A DNA stretch of 64,000 nt from positions 3,467,501-3,531,500 of the forward strand of contig NZ_CP146609.1 of the NCBI RefSeq assembly GCF_037094465.1, in the 5' to 3' direction. The notes beneath the pieces are model-generated. The model worked only from the letters and a program-made list of their open reading frames with translations. It had not been told where the DNA came from and did not search any database. Position 1 is the stretch's first letter. The number at the start of each line of letters is the position of its first letter. The DNA comes from Pseudodesulfovibrio sp. 5S69. Lineage in GTDB: Bacteria > Desulfobacterota > Desulfovibrionia > Desulfovibrionales > Desulfovibrionaceae. The translations under genes and the position numbers were made by a program. Shown here piece by piece: positions 9,161 through 17,571 of the stretch.

Positions 9161-9414
9161 CGGCCGTCGGATTGCCGCGTGTTATTCCTTTGCAGAAAAA
9201 ACAAAGGACAGACTGACCAGTCCCCTGCAAAGCCCACCCGCCTCGAATGTCAGGTATGCGGCCCGTTGATGATGCCCCGTGGACATCCTTGACCGCCCTT
9301 CCACTTTCCACGGACTCCGGAACATGCAGTTTGCACTGCGGGAAATGCGGGGTCAGGGGGCCGCACCAATAGTACATATCCACCTTATCGCATTTGATAT
9401 GCTGCATATCCCAT

Positions 9415-9447
9415 AAAAAAAGGCCTGAAAGGAAAACCTTCCAAGCC
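9415..9447 (-). terminator. Strong Rho-independent terminator on the minus strand
   Basis: An 11-bp stem (GGCTTGGAAGG with CCTTTCAGGCC, two G-U pairs) closes on a TTTT loop and is followed on the minus strand by at least six T. It ends a leftward transcript. The only candidates upstream are the tRNA-like remnant at 9460-9504 and the small gene at 9648-9884. Confidence 0.75.
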
Positions 9448-9459
9448 CTTGCCATATCT

Positions 9460-9504
9460 TGGTGGAGCCGCAGGGGGTTGCATCCGGGCCCTCTTGCGCG
9501 CCCT
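9460..9504 (-). other. Decayed tRNA 3'-half-like sequence, possible old attachment site
   Basis: The minus strand ends CGGCTCCACCA, just upstream of a strong terminator. Over 45 bases, without gaps, it matches about two thirds of the positions of the tRNA-Ala 3' half at 18045-18089, including CAAGAGG and CTCCACCA. The T-loop is destroyed (GGATGCAA instead of GGTTCGA) and no 5' half is present, so it is not a working tRNA. It may be a decayed integration scar; chance similarity is not excluded. Confidence 0.35.
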
Positions 9505-9647
9505 TCAAAACAGCGCGGACCAACACCCTTTTTCATGCCTTTTTTAACAGCCCCCGCAACCTCTCATTCCCTGCGGCTTTGGTCGCGGCACCTTGTTGTG
9601 CTCGGGAGGATTGTCGCCCGAAGGCGGTAAACCACGTCAGGCGGGAA

Positions 9648-9884
9648 TCAGAGGTACTGCCAGACCTTGCCGATTGTTGTCTCCATAACGGCAACGGCGC
9701 AAAGATCGCTGTAGGCGATTTCGACAATCTCAGCCCGAAGCTTCCCCTCCCCCTGCCTTTTGTTAAAGGCCTCCATTACTGCAATGGAGTCACTGCGGGT
9801 GCGCGATCGCGGAGAGCTGCCATCGTGCGTCCGGGGGTGGTAACCCATGAAAATCTTTTTGACCTTTTCCTGTTCGCTGTCCAT
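9648..9884 (-). CDS. Small conserved-looking hypothetical protein
   Basis: A 78-residue reading frame starting MDSEQEKVKKIF and ending GKVWQYL. The ATG at 9884-9882 has GAGGACAGG seven bases upstream, a good ribosome site. The N-terminal half is basic and polar with an Arg/Ser-rich stretch (SSPRSRTRSDS); the C-terminal half has alternating hydrophobic residues. I recognise no domain. It stands alone on the minus strand, with a strong terminator about 200 bases downstream. Its calling as a gene rests on the ribosome site and protein-like composition. Confidence 0.5.
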   Translation of the reverse strand: MDSEQEKVKKIFMGYHPRTHDGSSPRSRTRSDSIAVMEAFNKRQGEGKLRAEIVEIAYSDLCAVAVMETTIGKVWQYL

Positions 9885-10039
9885 ATCCTGTCCTCGTCGG
9901 TTTGTGGCCGTTCCGTGTTCGATCCGAGGCCGGCGTCCTCCGGCCCGGGGCTTAGGATTTCCCCCAAGTTTTCCCAGCCCGCGCTTGGCTGCGCACACTG
10001 CGAGCCCGAGGCTCTGTTTGCCATCCTATTCGCACCGTT

Positions 10040-10212
10040 GTAAAGTCCCGCGTCTTAGGGGCGGCCCGCAGTAAAAACTCCCGCTGATGGAGATATATCA
10101 AACGTGCCCCAAGCCAGAGGGGGTACCCCCTCTGGCTTGGCCTGCCAAGCGGCGTAGTCCGCTCATCTGTCCACCGTAAAAACGTCGCTCAGTGGTTCAA
10201 CAAAGCGGCCAC
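10040..10212. repeat. Long dispersed repeat, copy R1 (left flank of the transport cassette)
   Basis: This stretch shares two blocks with other sites in the window. Its first part (GTAAAGTC...CTTAGGG...GATGGAGA) matches copy R3 at 18259-18313. The part from GATGGAGATATATCA through CTCAGTGG and CAACAAAG matches copy R2 at 17572-17700 at roughly 80% identity, in the same orientation. Inside lies a perfect 32-bp palindrome (10109-10140). No coding sense is visible. It is probably a remnant of a mobile element or a non-autonomous repeat. Confidence 0.75.
10109..10140. terminator. Perfect 32-bp palindrome, hairpin inside repeat R1
   Basis: CCAAGCCAGAGGGGG is followed at once by its perfect reverse complement around a central TA. 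It sits about 150 bases after the stop of the leftward radical SAM gene and could act as a terminator, though no T-run follows on either strand. The equivalent hairpin in R2 (about 17598-17626) is imperfect. Confidence 0.5.
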
Positions 10213-10289
10213 GCTTCCAGTAACGGCTGGGGCACCAATTCGGGCACCGCTTCCCATGGTTACATAAATCCGGGGAAAAGCCACAACGA

Positions 10290-12125
10290 TTACACGGGAA
10301 CGGAAGAGGGCCGTTGCTCCTCGGCCTCCCATGTCCAGGCTGCATCCGGCTTGCCGAACGACCTGTTCACATCCTGCATATTGAACGGCACCCCATAAAA
10401 CCTGGCGTAGAATCCCGTCGCTTCCTTGAATATATCGAAGGGGCGCTCGCCCTGATGCATTTCATTGGCAATATTCATCAGCCCCAATATCCACTTGGGA
10501 CAGCCGAAATCGCTACTCGGAATCGGAGAGGTATAAATGCGTTTGTTCTGCACCGCGTCTATATCAAGGCCTTTCTCCACGCACTCCTGATAAAAGTCCA
10601 CCGGGGAGTTGGAAATGAACGCCGAAATAAAGATGATTTCCGGGTTCAGATCCTCGAGCGTCTTCAGGGGGATGCTCATGCCTGGACGGCCACTGACCGT
10701 GATCTCCCGGTTGACGCTGATCCCGTTGCATATTTCCACCAGGTTGTTTTCGAACCGCTCGCCCTTTATGCAGAACTGCGGCTTGCCCATCGCATAATAG
10801 ACTCTGGGCCGGGTACCCCGCTCCAGACACACGGCCCGGACCGATTCCGTCTTCTCTTCCAGGTAGGCCGCCAGGATATTGGCCGAACCCTCGCGGTGTA
10901 CCAATGAGCCGAAGAAGCGTATCATCTGAACATACTTCTCCACCTGCTGGATGTCATGATGCAAGTCGTGCATTTTCCCATTGCATAGCAGATATTCCCA
11001 GACCTGGATGACCTCGGCCTTGCTCTCGACGCCGATGGCGATCAGGATGGATTCAACTATTTCAAGGGCCCGCGTAAAGGGATAGCCCCCTTGAAAATCC
11101 TTTTCCCGGAAGTCGCTGATGTTGACCTCCCCGCGCACATCGAGAGGATGACGGCACTCGGGACAGGAAATGCGCTCCTCCTGCCCCCAGGCAGGGGTTT
11201 TCAGCCGTGCCCCCATCGGGCCGTAAAAATCCCTGCTCAACACTGTTTCGCCGCAAGAGGGGCACACGGTGTCCAGCTCCTTCGTGCCCGGAGAGTTGAA
11301 CACGTACACATGAGGCAAAAGCGCGCGCATCTTCCGGCTGAGTGCCTCCGTTTCCCGGATCAGCGGTTCCTGTCCAGGGTCGGCCCCTTCCAAAGGGATG
11401 AAACGCATCACCTGCAGAGGAATTTTCGGTGATATGTCTTTGATAACGGCACACAGATCCAACAATTCCGCGGCATTGTCCTTCCTATGGATACAGGCGA
11501 GTTCAATGTGGACACCCCCCTGGTGCAGCATGTTGATATTTCTCAATACGGGCGCTACCCCCTTGAACCCCGCACAGGCGCGGTATCGCTCGTCCGAAAG
11601 GCCTTTGATCCCGATATTGATGAAATCCAGGACCGGCAGTAGCTTGTTGACGGATTCCACGGAAAAATACCCGTTCGAAGAGCACCCGACGTAAAGGCCA
11701 TTTTCCTTGGCCAACTCCGCGACGGCAAGAAACGTGTCGAATGCGGCCAAAGGATCATTCATCAAAAAGGCAATGCCCAGGCACTCGTCATGGATGGCCT
11801 TTTCCACTATCTGGCCGGGGGTAAGCTCCTGCAGAGCCCTGCTATCCGGATTCATCTCCCGCACGATCACCGTGGAAATGCACCCCGGGCAGTCGAAATT
11901 GCAGCCCACGGTGCTGACCTGGAGAAACCGCCCTCCGGGGTGGAAATGCAGCATGGGCATGGTCTCTATCCGTATGGGGCACGCCATGATATACCTGTTC
12001 GGAAACAACTCCGAGACAATCCCGTGCCTGTTCCCATAGCGGCCGCAACGGCCGACGCCGCCCGACGGAATCGGACAGGCGTTTTCGCAAATACGGCACA
12101 CTTGAACGGAAGTGTTGTCGGACAT
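10290..12125 (-). CDS. Radical SAM protein fused to a periplasmic-binding-protein-like domain
   Basis: 611 residues. N-terminal Cys10, Cys13, Cys17 and Cys27 look like an extra metal or Fe-S site. The radical SAM motif CxxxCxxC is Cys75, Cys79, Cys82, in the style of PflA-like/AmmeMemoRadiSam enzymes. Two cysteine pairs, Cys288/291 and Cys321/324, form a likely zinc ribbon. The last ~230 residues resemble the second lobe of FecB/BtuF binding proteins (NPEIIFISAF..., AVQNKRIYTSP-type text, then a weak LGLMNIAN) but without a signal peptide, so this part would work in the cytoplasm. ATG at 12125 is preferred (GGGAGG eight bases upstream) over GTG at 12131. Last gene of the operon with a methyltransferase and metal-chelate ABC importer. 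Probable role: trimming or remodelling an imported metal complex; substrate unknown. Confidence 0.8.
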   Translation of the reverse strand: MSDNTSVQVCRICENACPIPSGGVGRCGRYGNRHGIVSELFPNRYIMACPIRIETMPMLHFHPGGRFLQVSTVGCNFDCPGCISTVIVREMNPDSRALQELTPGQIVEKAIHDECLGIAFLMNDPLAAFDTFLAVAELAKENGLYVGCSSNGYFSVESVNKLLPVLDFINIGIKGLSDERYRACAGFKGVAPVLRNINMLHQGGVHIELACIHRKDNAAELLDLCAVIKDISPKIPLQVMRFIPLEGADPGQEPLIRETEALSRKMRALLPHVYVFNSPGTKELDTVCPSCGETVLSRDFYGPMGARLKTPAWGQEERISCPECRHPLDVRGEVNISDFREKDFQGGYPFTRALEIVESILIAIGVESKAEVIQVWEYLLCNGKMHDLHHDIQQVEKYVQMIRFFGSLVHREGSANILAAYLEEKTESVRAVCLERGTRPRVYYAMGKPQFCIKGERFENNLVEICNGISVNREITVSGRPGMSIPLKTLEDLNPEIIFISAFISNSPVDFYQECVEKGLDIDAVQNKRIYTSPIPSSDFGCPKWILGLMNIANEMHQGERPFDIFKEATGFYARFYGVPFNMQDVNRSFGKPDAAWTWEAEEQRPSSVPV

Positions 12126-12127
12126 TC

Positions 12128-12757
12128 TCACATCCTCCCCGGCTTATAGATCTCGACCCAGGTACCATAATCGTCATCGGTGATATTGTATGTATTGACG
12201 CCTAATTGCCGCAGTGCGTCCTCGACAAGGCCGCCTTTCTTCCAACGGGTCCGCTCCGCCAGGACGTCCGGTGGCCAGACCGGACGCATCGCCTTGACAT
12301 CCTCAAGCGTTTGGAGGTGGCTGAATCCGCACCCGACCATCGCATTGCCTCCGGGGGCGAGCACGCGGAAAATTTCCCTAAAGGCCGACGGGAGGTCATC
12401 CCAAAACGGAATCGCCCCCCGGCTGAGGATCAAGTCGACGCTCTCATCGGGCAAAGGAAGCTCTTCCACCGGAGCTGTCACGAACCGTATGCGACCGTCG
12501 GGAACGCCATGCAGGGTACAGTTCTCCCCAGCCATATATATGGCTTCGGGTTCGGCATCCAGGGCGGTGATCTCCAGGTCCGTGATCTTCGACAATTCAA
12601 TGACAAGCGCGGCGCTCCCCGTTCCGATATCAAGGCACGTCCCTTCGGTCAGGCCATACTTGTCGACGATCTCGCGAGCCAATAACGGATACATCGCTGC
12701 GAAGCGATGACCCTTGGTGTATCTGTAGAAAGACTTGTCCTTTTCCGGTATGGGCAT
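12128..12757 (-). CDS. Class I SAM-dependent methyltransferase
   Basis: 209 residues from the ATG at 12757, which has GGAGGAG six bases upstream; a GTG at 12811 that overlaps the ATPase stop is the alternative. The SAM-binding motif I is CLDIGTGSAALV, followed by the acidic end of strand 2 (ALDAEP), the PVEELPLPDESVDLILS region and FREIFRVLAPGG. It sits between the ABC ATPase and the radical SAM gene, which begins two bases after its stop. The context suggests it methylates the imported chelate, its ligand, or a biosynthetic intermediate; the sequence does not say which. Confidence 0.85.
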   Translation of the reverse strand: MPIPEKDKSFYRYTKGHRFAAMYPLLAREIVDKYGLTEGTCLDIGTGSAALVIELSKITDLEITALDAEPEAIYMAGENCTLHGVPDGRIRFVTAPVEELPLPDESVDLILSRGAIPFWDDLPSAFREIFRVLAPGGNAMVGCGFSHLQTLEDVKAMRPVWPPDVLAERTRWKKGGLVEDALRQLGVNTYNITDDDYGTWVEIYKPGRM

Positions 12758-12807
12758 GATTGATTCTCCTCCTTGCCGGGCGGCGGTCGGGTTTCCGGAA
12801 GTCTTGA

Positions 12808-13653
12808 TCACTTCACGACAGATGACGGGGGGGGCCAGGACCGGCCGGCCGCATCAGGCGCCGACGCGCAAAGCCTCGCGTAAATCACCCCGGGAACGCA
12901 TATCCTGAAATTATCGGCATACGGCAGGACAAAAACCCTTGCTCCGTAAAGTTCATACAGATTTTCCTGCGTAATGACGTCGTTGGGTGGGCCGTCACTG
13001 TGAACCACGCCGTTCTTAAGCATGATCACATGATCGGAAACCCAAAAGGCATGGTCCGGGAAATGCGTGGATTTGACAAAGGTATAGCCCTCGCCGCACA
13101 GCTCGTGCAGTTGCTCCAACAACTTGACTTGATTGCCGTAATCGAGCCCGTTGAGCGGTTCGTCCAGGATGAACACCCGGGCGCCCTGTGCCAGGGCGCG
13201 GGCAATGAGGGTCAGTTGCCTTTCCCCGCCGCTGATCCGAGTGTACGGCTTGTCCCGCAAGTGGAGAATCCCGGTTTTCTCCAGGGCGCCGAGCGCCTCT
13301 TTCTCGTCCTCTTTTGAGTACCGGCTGATAAAACTCTTGTGGGGCATCCTCCCCATCATGACCACGTCCAGCACAGGATAAGAGAAAGGAGCGCTGTGCA
13401 CCTGGGGAACATACGCCACCTGCCTGGCAAGGCTTTTCCTGCCGATCTGCCCGATGTCCACACCGTTCAGCAATACCCGCCCCGTTTGCGGCGCGAAGAT
13501 GCCGAGAAGGAGTTTAAGCAGCGTGGTCTTGCCGCATCCGTTGGGTCCCAGAACGGACACCAGCTCGCCCTTGGCGACGCTGAAGGAGACACCGTTCAGG
13601 ACAGGGGTGTCGGCATAGGCAAAACCGATATCTTCCACACGCAACACCGTCAT
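12808..13653 (-). CDS. Iron-chelate/cobalamin-type ABC transporter ATP-binding protein
   Basis: 281 residues, FecE/BtuD/FhuC family. Walker A is GPNGCGKTT, the Q-loop region is AYVPQVHSAPFSY, the ABC signature is ISGGERQL, Walker B is VFILDEPLNGLD and the switch His is in KSTHFPDHAF. It powers import through the FecCD permease encoded just upstream; the two are adjacent, with the ATG next to the permease stop. The tail after about residue 245 is unrelated to the ATPase fold and unusually long. Confidence 0.93.
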   Translation of the reverse strand: MTVLRVEDIGFAYADTPVLNGVSFSVAKGELVSVLGPNGCGKTTLLKLLLGIFAPQTGRVLLNGVDIGQIGRKSLARQVAYVPQVHSAPFSYPVLDVVMMGRMPHKSFISRYSKEDEKEALGALEKTGILHLRDKPYTRISGGERQLTLIARALAQGARVFILDEPLNGLDYGNQVKLLEQLHELCGEGYTFVKSTHFPDHAFWVSDHVIMLKNGVVHSDGPPNDVITQENLYELYGARVFVLPYADNFRICVPGVIYARLCASAPDAAGRSWPPPSSVVK

Positions 13654-14721
13654 CTATTTCCATCCCTGTTTCGCATTTCCCATGATGATGGAAAAAAACG
13701 GTATTCCGACGAGCGACGTGATGATCCCCAACGGAATTTCCACATTCAGCAGAAGCCGCGACAGATCATCGACAAGCACGAGATAGATGGCTCCGACAAG
13801 GGCGGTCGTCGGGAGCAAGATGGAATTGTTGGGGCCCACCAGCATTCTGCCGATGTGGGGAATCACCAGCCCCACCCAACCGATCAACCCTCCGATCGCA
13901 ACGGTAAGCGCGCTGATCACGGTTGCGACGAAGATGAGGCACAACCGGACCACCCTTACGTTGATCCCCAGAGTCCTGGCCTCCTCGTCGCCCATGCTGA
14001 GCGCGTTGAGGTACCGGGACATGCTCAGGATGCACGCTATCCCAATCAGGATCGGCAAGGCGGTGTAGGCGACCGTCTCCTTATCGACAAGAGAAAGACC
14101 ACCCATGAGCCAATAGACGATGGCCGGCAATTGATCCGTGGGATCCGCCGTGTATTTGACAATCGAGAGCAGCGAAGTAAACAGGGATCCGCTTATTATC
14201 CCCCCGAGGATAAGCACCGTCAGCTTGTCGCCATTGTAGATTCCGGCCAGGAAGACCGCCATGCATACGGCCACAAGGCCTCCGCCAAAACTCAGTAGCT
14301 GAACTTGAAACCAGGAGTTGCCGATCAGCATGCCGAGCGCAGCGCCGAACGAGGCGCCGGGCAATACCCCGAGAAGCCCCGGGGAAACCAAGGGGTTGAC
14401 GAACATGGACTGGAAGGCCGCCCCGGAGAGGGACAGGGCCGCCCCGATCACTGCCGCGGCGACCAGTCGCGGGGCGCGGATATCAAAAAGGACATTGGCC
14501 ACCAGTTGGAGATGGCCGGGGTACGGGCCCCCGTTCCGGAAAAACCCGTGCCGCAAGACCAGCCCCATCTCCTTCAGGGAGATGGGATACTTTCCCAGTG
14601 ACAACGACACGGCCAGACACAGGACCAGGCCGAGCGCCAACCCCGTAAGCAACAGGGACCGGCTCCTCCAGCCGCGAAAAAGGTGCGCTCTCCTCCCGGC
14701 AAAAGGTCGAGGCAGTCTCAT
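13654..14721 (-). CDS. Iron-chelate/cobalamin-type ABC transporter permease (FecCD family)
   Basis: 355 residues with about nine to ten hydrophobic segments. Typical FecCD text is visible: APRLVAAAVIGAALSLSGAAFQ near the N-terminus, NPLVSPGLLGVLPGASFGAALG and, near the C-terminus, GGLIGWVGLVIPHIGRMLVG. It forms the inner-membrane channel for an iron siderophore, heme or corrinoid-type substrate. Its ATG overlaps the last base of the binding-protein stop codon (TAATG), so the genes are translationally coupled. Confidence 0.93.
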   Translation of the reverse strand: MRLPRPFAGRRAHLFRGWRSRSLLLTGLALGLVLCLAVSLSLGKYPISLKEMGLVLRHGFFRNGGPYPGHLQLVANVLFDIRAPRLVAAAVIGAALSLSGAAFQSMFVNPLVSPGLLGVLPGASFGAALGMLIGNSWFQVQLLSFGGGLVAVCMAVFLAGIYNGDKLTVLILGGIISGSLFTSLLSIVKYTADPTDQLPAIVYWLMGGLSLVDKETVAYTALPILIGIACILSMSRYLNALSMGDEEARTLGINVRVVRLCLIFVATVISALTVAIGGLIGWVGLVIPHIGRMLVGPNNSILLPTTALVGAIYLVLVDDLSRLLLNVEIPLGIITSLVGIPFFSIIMGNAKQGWK

Positions 14722-15755
14722 TAGGAGGCGCTCATGAGTTGTCGCGCGTCCTGGGCAGATATGTCCTTTTGTAAAAACAGATGGAAGAACTCACGGCATT
14801 CCTGCTCCATGTCCCAATCATAACGGTCCGGGTAGAGGATGTCGGCGACCCACTTCAGCCCCAGTATCCGCATGAAAGACGGTGGGCGGTCGAACCAGTT
14901 GAAGGGTCTCCGGGGGACGAGATAGACGCGGTGATTCTTGACCGCCGGGATGCTTTTCCATCCGTCGGACGAATAAATCCTTTTATAAAAATCGGGTTGT
15001 TCGACAAAAATGACCTCCGGTTGATAGGCTATGACCGTTTCGAGAGTCACCTTTTCTTTTCCGTATCTGGTCAGGACGCCTCCGTGGTGCGCATTGATTC
15101 CGCCGGCAAGGGGAATAAGCTCGGCATGGATTGATGCGCCGCCCTCCGTCCGCAGCCCGTCGTTGCCTTCCGCATAATAGACTTTCACTCGCTTTTCCGC
15201 AGGGATTGAAGCTGTTACAGCCTTTACCCGGGCAAACGTTTTCCGGGTGTAATCGGCGAGTTCCTTTGCCCTGGATTCCCTGCCGAAGATATGCCCCAAA
15301 AGTTCAATCGCCTCCGGATATTGATCCAATCTGTCAATGACGATGTTCGCCACCGGAATATTGAACTTTCGGAGAAAGGCCTCGAACTTTCCGCTCAACG
15401 GATTTGATTTTCTGCCGATAACGATGTCCGGGTTCAGCGCGACGAGCGCCTCCAGGTTGGGCGTCTTGCCCTGGCCGAAATATCCGCCGATAACGGGCAG
15501 ATTCAAGGTGTGCGCGTCAATATACTTGTCCTTCAAGGGGAAATTCAACCCGGCCAGGAGCATCGGATCGATCGCATAAACAAGCATGGTTTCAGGAGGT
15601 GAAGCTGCATACACCGTCTCTATCGTGTCCGGGATCGCGACGACGCGGCCCGTCATATCGGTGATCCGGCGGGCCCACGCTCCCCCGGCAAGCAACAGGA
15701 CAGAGGCACAAGCTACGGCCGCAAATGCAATCAGTCTTTTCGTCACACAGGTCAT
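14721..15755 (-). CDS. Iron-chelate/cobalamin-type ABC transporter substrate-binding protein
   Basis: 344 residues from the ATG at 15755, chosen over a GTG at 15797 because it gives a clean signal peptide (MTCVTKRL, then a hydrophobic core, cleavage after AWA). The mature protein begins with RRITDMTGRVV, the normal start of FecB/BtuF proteins, and shows NLEALVALNPDIVIG and YQPEVIFVEQP. It captures a metal complex in the periplasm for the permease. No lipobox Cys is seen, so it is probably soluble. First gene of a five-gene leftward operon; a near-palindrome lies about 60 bases upstream. Confidence 0.92.
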   Translation of the reverse strand: MTCVTKRLIAFAAVACASVLLLAGGAWARRITDMTGRVVAIPDTIETVYAASPPETMLVYAIDPMLLAGLNFPLKDKYIDAHTLNLPVIGGYFGQGKTPNLEALVALNPDIVIGRKSNPLSGKFEAFLRKFNIPVANIVIDRLDQYPEAIELLGHIFGRESRAKELADYTRKTFARVKAVTASIPAEKRVKVYYAEGNDGLRTEGGASIHAELIPLAGGINAHHGGVLTRYGKEKVTLETVIAYQPEVIFVEQPDFYKRIYSSDGWKSIPAVKNHRVYLVPRRPFNWFDRPPSFMRILGLKWVADILYPDRYDWDMEQECREFFHLFLQKDISAQDARQLMSAS

Positions 15756-16066
15756 CACGCGTTCTCTCTGCTTGGAGTTCGATCGCCGGTTCGGCACTTG
15801 GATACACCGCTCCAGGCGTAGGCATTATGCCCTACGTTCCATTCTGCCAATCCCGTCACGGCGTTGACTGTTTTCGTGATACAAGACCGAACCCCGGCGC
15901 CCATCCGCAAGATCGCGATGCAACGATGCCTATGGGATCGGCATCATGGGAAAAATGGGCACCGAGGTCGCTCTCCGTTCATGTGGCATGTGGACAAGGC
16001 ACGGCGCAGGCATGCCCCGTTCATGTACCGAACCGGGCATGCCGCTCATCCCGCCCGGACCCGGCT
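15756..16066 (-). promoter_or_regulatory. Leader of the chelate-transport operon with candidate operator
   Basis: This 311-base gap lies between the outer-membrane protein stop and the binding-protein start and must hold the operon promoter. At 15817-15836 is CGTAGGCATTATGCCCTACG, a near-perfect palindrome (GGCAT-T-ATGCC core, CGTA/TACG arms, one extra C). It could be the operator of a metal-responsive repressor. I looked for a cobalamin-riboswitch pattern and could not make a convincing one. Confidence 0.4.
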
Positions 16067-17110
16067 TCAGAAGGTGAACCCGAGCCGGGTGATGATCTGA
16101 TAATCCTCACCGAGCCCATAGCGGCTGGTCTGCTCGGGGCTGGAGGAGTAGCCGTTGATGTACCGGTAGACGACCAGAGGCACTCCCACGGACAAGTTGC
16201 TGTTTTTCGATATCTTCCAATGCACGCCGGGCGTGATGTAAATGGTATGGCCCCCCGATGAGTTGTCGGCCGAGCCATCATACCACTGGCGTTGCTGGTC
16301 CACTCCGTTGAGCTCCAACTCCACATCGAAGTACTTGTTCAGGGCATATCCGTATCCCAGATCATATTTGAACTGGTTGCCCACACGTGAATTGTGAGCG
16401 CCTTCCCCCGTGACGGTATACATAAGATGCGCGTCCACTCGGGACCGTCCAAAAATCTTGGTGGCTCCCAACTCGAACTTCGGATCCCACGATCTCGTGC
16501 CGAGCTGTCCGGCGGGACCGATATACTGGTGCGTATTGGAGTAAGGCAAACCGTTTTCATGGTCGGCATCGCCGGTGGGCAGCTTGAGGCCCGCGCCAAA
16601 GGCGAGATTCAACCAATCTCCGCTCCGTTGAGTCATCAGCGCGTACCGCCCCATAACAACCACGTCCCCCAAGCCGGAGACCGTATCCGTATCCCACGGT
16701 TTCAAGAGGTTGCCCGGCTTGCGTTTGACTTGTTTATCCCAATACGGAATCATAATGCGCGCTTCGAAATTTTCGAACAGACCGGCCTTTGCCGTAAGCT
16801 GCAAAGACTGATTCACGCGATCGTACTTGCCGCCGTAATTCCCGTTCTTTTTCGTACTGCCGTTATACAACGAGTCTTTATGCACGTATCTATACTTGAC
16901 ATTGGTTACAATCTTTCCCTTGGGAAGCACCATGCCATTTGACATATTCACAAGCCCTATGCACTTGGGCTCTTTATTGGATGGTTTAGCGACCATCACC
17001 TTCCCAGCCTTATCGCCTCCAGCCTCAACCGACTCCGCATATGCCCGATGTAGCCCCCCGACCGTCATCAGCCATGTACAGATAACAAAAAAAATCACAC
17101 TCTTTTTCAC
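16067..17110 (-). CDS. Outer-membrane beta-barrel protein (phenol MetA-pathway transporter-like)
   Basis: 347 residues. A signal peptide (MKKSVIFFVICTWLMT..., cleavage near AYA) is followed by alternating amphipathic strands and a terminal RLGFTF, the aromatic-ended strand recognised by the BAM machinery. The style (GLFENFEARIMIPYW, GLGDVVVMGRYAL, GLKLPTGD) fits the 'transporter/MetA-pathway of phenol degradation' group of barrels. It lies upstream of and parallel to the chelate ABC operon and may be its outer-membrane entry, though it is not TonB-dependent. It may also be unrelated. Confidence 0.75.
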   Translation of the reverse strand: MKKSVIFFVICTWLMTVGGLHRAYAESVEAGGDKAGKVMVAKPSNKEPKCIGLVNMSNGMVLPKGKIVTNVKYRYVHKDSLYNGSTKKNGNYGGKYDRVNQSLQLTAKAGLFENFEARIMIPYWDKQVKRKPGNLLKPWDTDTVSGLGDVVVMGRYALMTQRSGDWLNLAFGAGLKLPTGDADHENGLPYSNTHQYIGPAGQLGTRSWDPKFELGATKIFGRSRVDAHLMYTVTGEGAHNSRVGNQFKYDLGYGYALNKYFDVELELNGVDQQRQWYDGSADNSSGGHTIYITPGVHWKISKNSNLSVGVPLVVYRYINGYSSSPEQTSRYGLGEDYQIITRLGFTF

Positions 17111-17571
17111 ATCAACCTCTCATGATTCGCGCCGTCCATTGAATAGATCTCTGGAATCGGAATGTTATAATCTAAAAAACAACTTACAATGCAGACACTA
17201 TACAACACACAGTTAGTAATATTTTTCAATACACCTCACCATAATCGCTATCTTATCCAGAATTGCATTAATCTTATTTGACAATAACTATTAAATATTT
17301 TGCTGAAGACTACATACGCAATCGATTACTTCATGGCAATTGAGTCACGGGTTTAACTATAATCGTGCTACAACCGCCAATACAGAAACCGATTAAAATG
17401 TATGGCCCTCGCCGCGGGCAGAGACAGAGGGCGCTCCAACGGGATCAATCGCCAGCGACGCTTCGCCTCACAAAAAGAGGCCCGGGAGACTATCTCCCGG
17501 GCCTCTGCAATGTTTGATGGTTTGATTTCAACCGCAATCGCCGTCCTCATAAGGCCTTTAACGGCAGGAAG
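17111..17571. promoter_or_regulatory. AT-rich gap upstream of the outer-membrane barrel gene, with hairpin
   Basis: No gene is visible. 17150-17400 is the most AT-rich stretch of the window. On the minus strand TATAAC lies at about 17173-17168 as a -10 candidate for the barrel gene; no good -35 accompanies it. A hairpin at 17476-17506 is listed separately. Confidence 0.4.
17476..17506 (-). terminator. Strong Rho-independent terminator, minus strand
   Basis: A perfect 14-bp stem (AGAGGCCCGGGAGA with its complement) around a three-base loop is followed on the minus strand by TTTTTG. No convincing gene lies just upstream on that strand (17510-17700 is the repeat R2), so the gene it once served may be lost. 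Confidence 0.75.

Noticed and set aside
9460..9545. Complete tRNA gene on the minus strand
   Set aside because: No 5' acceptor strand pairs with CGGCTCC, the T-loop is broken and no anticodon arm forms.
9459..10043. Rightward frame over the tRNA-like scrap
   Set aside because: It begins in the CCA end of the tRNA-like sequence and runs through the opposite strand of the small gene; typical spurious frame.
15756..16066. Cobalamin riboswitch ahead of the importer operon
   Set aside because: GC-rich pieces tempted me, but I could not place the B12 box or the conserved core; no support for calling one.
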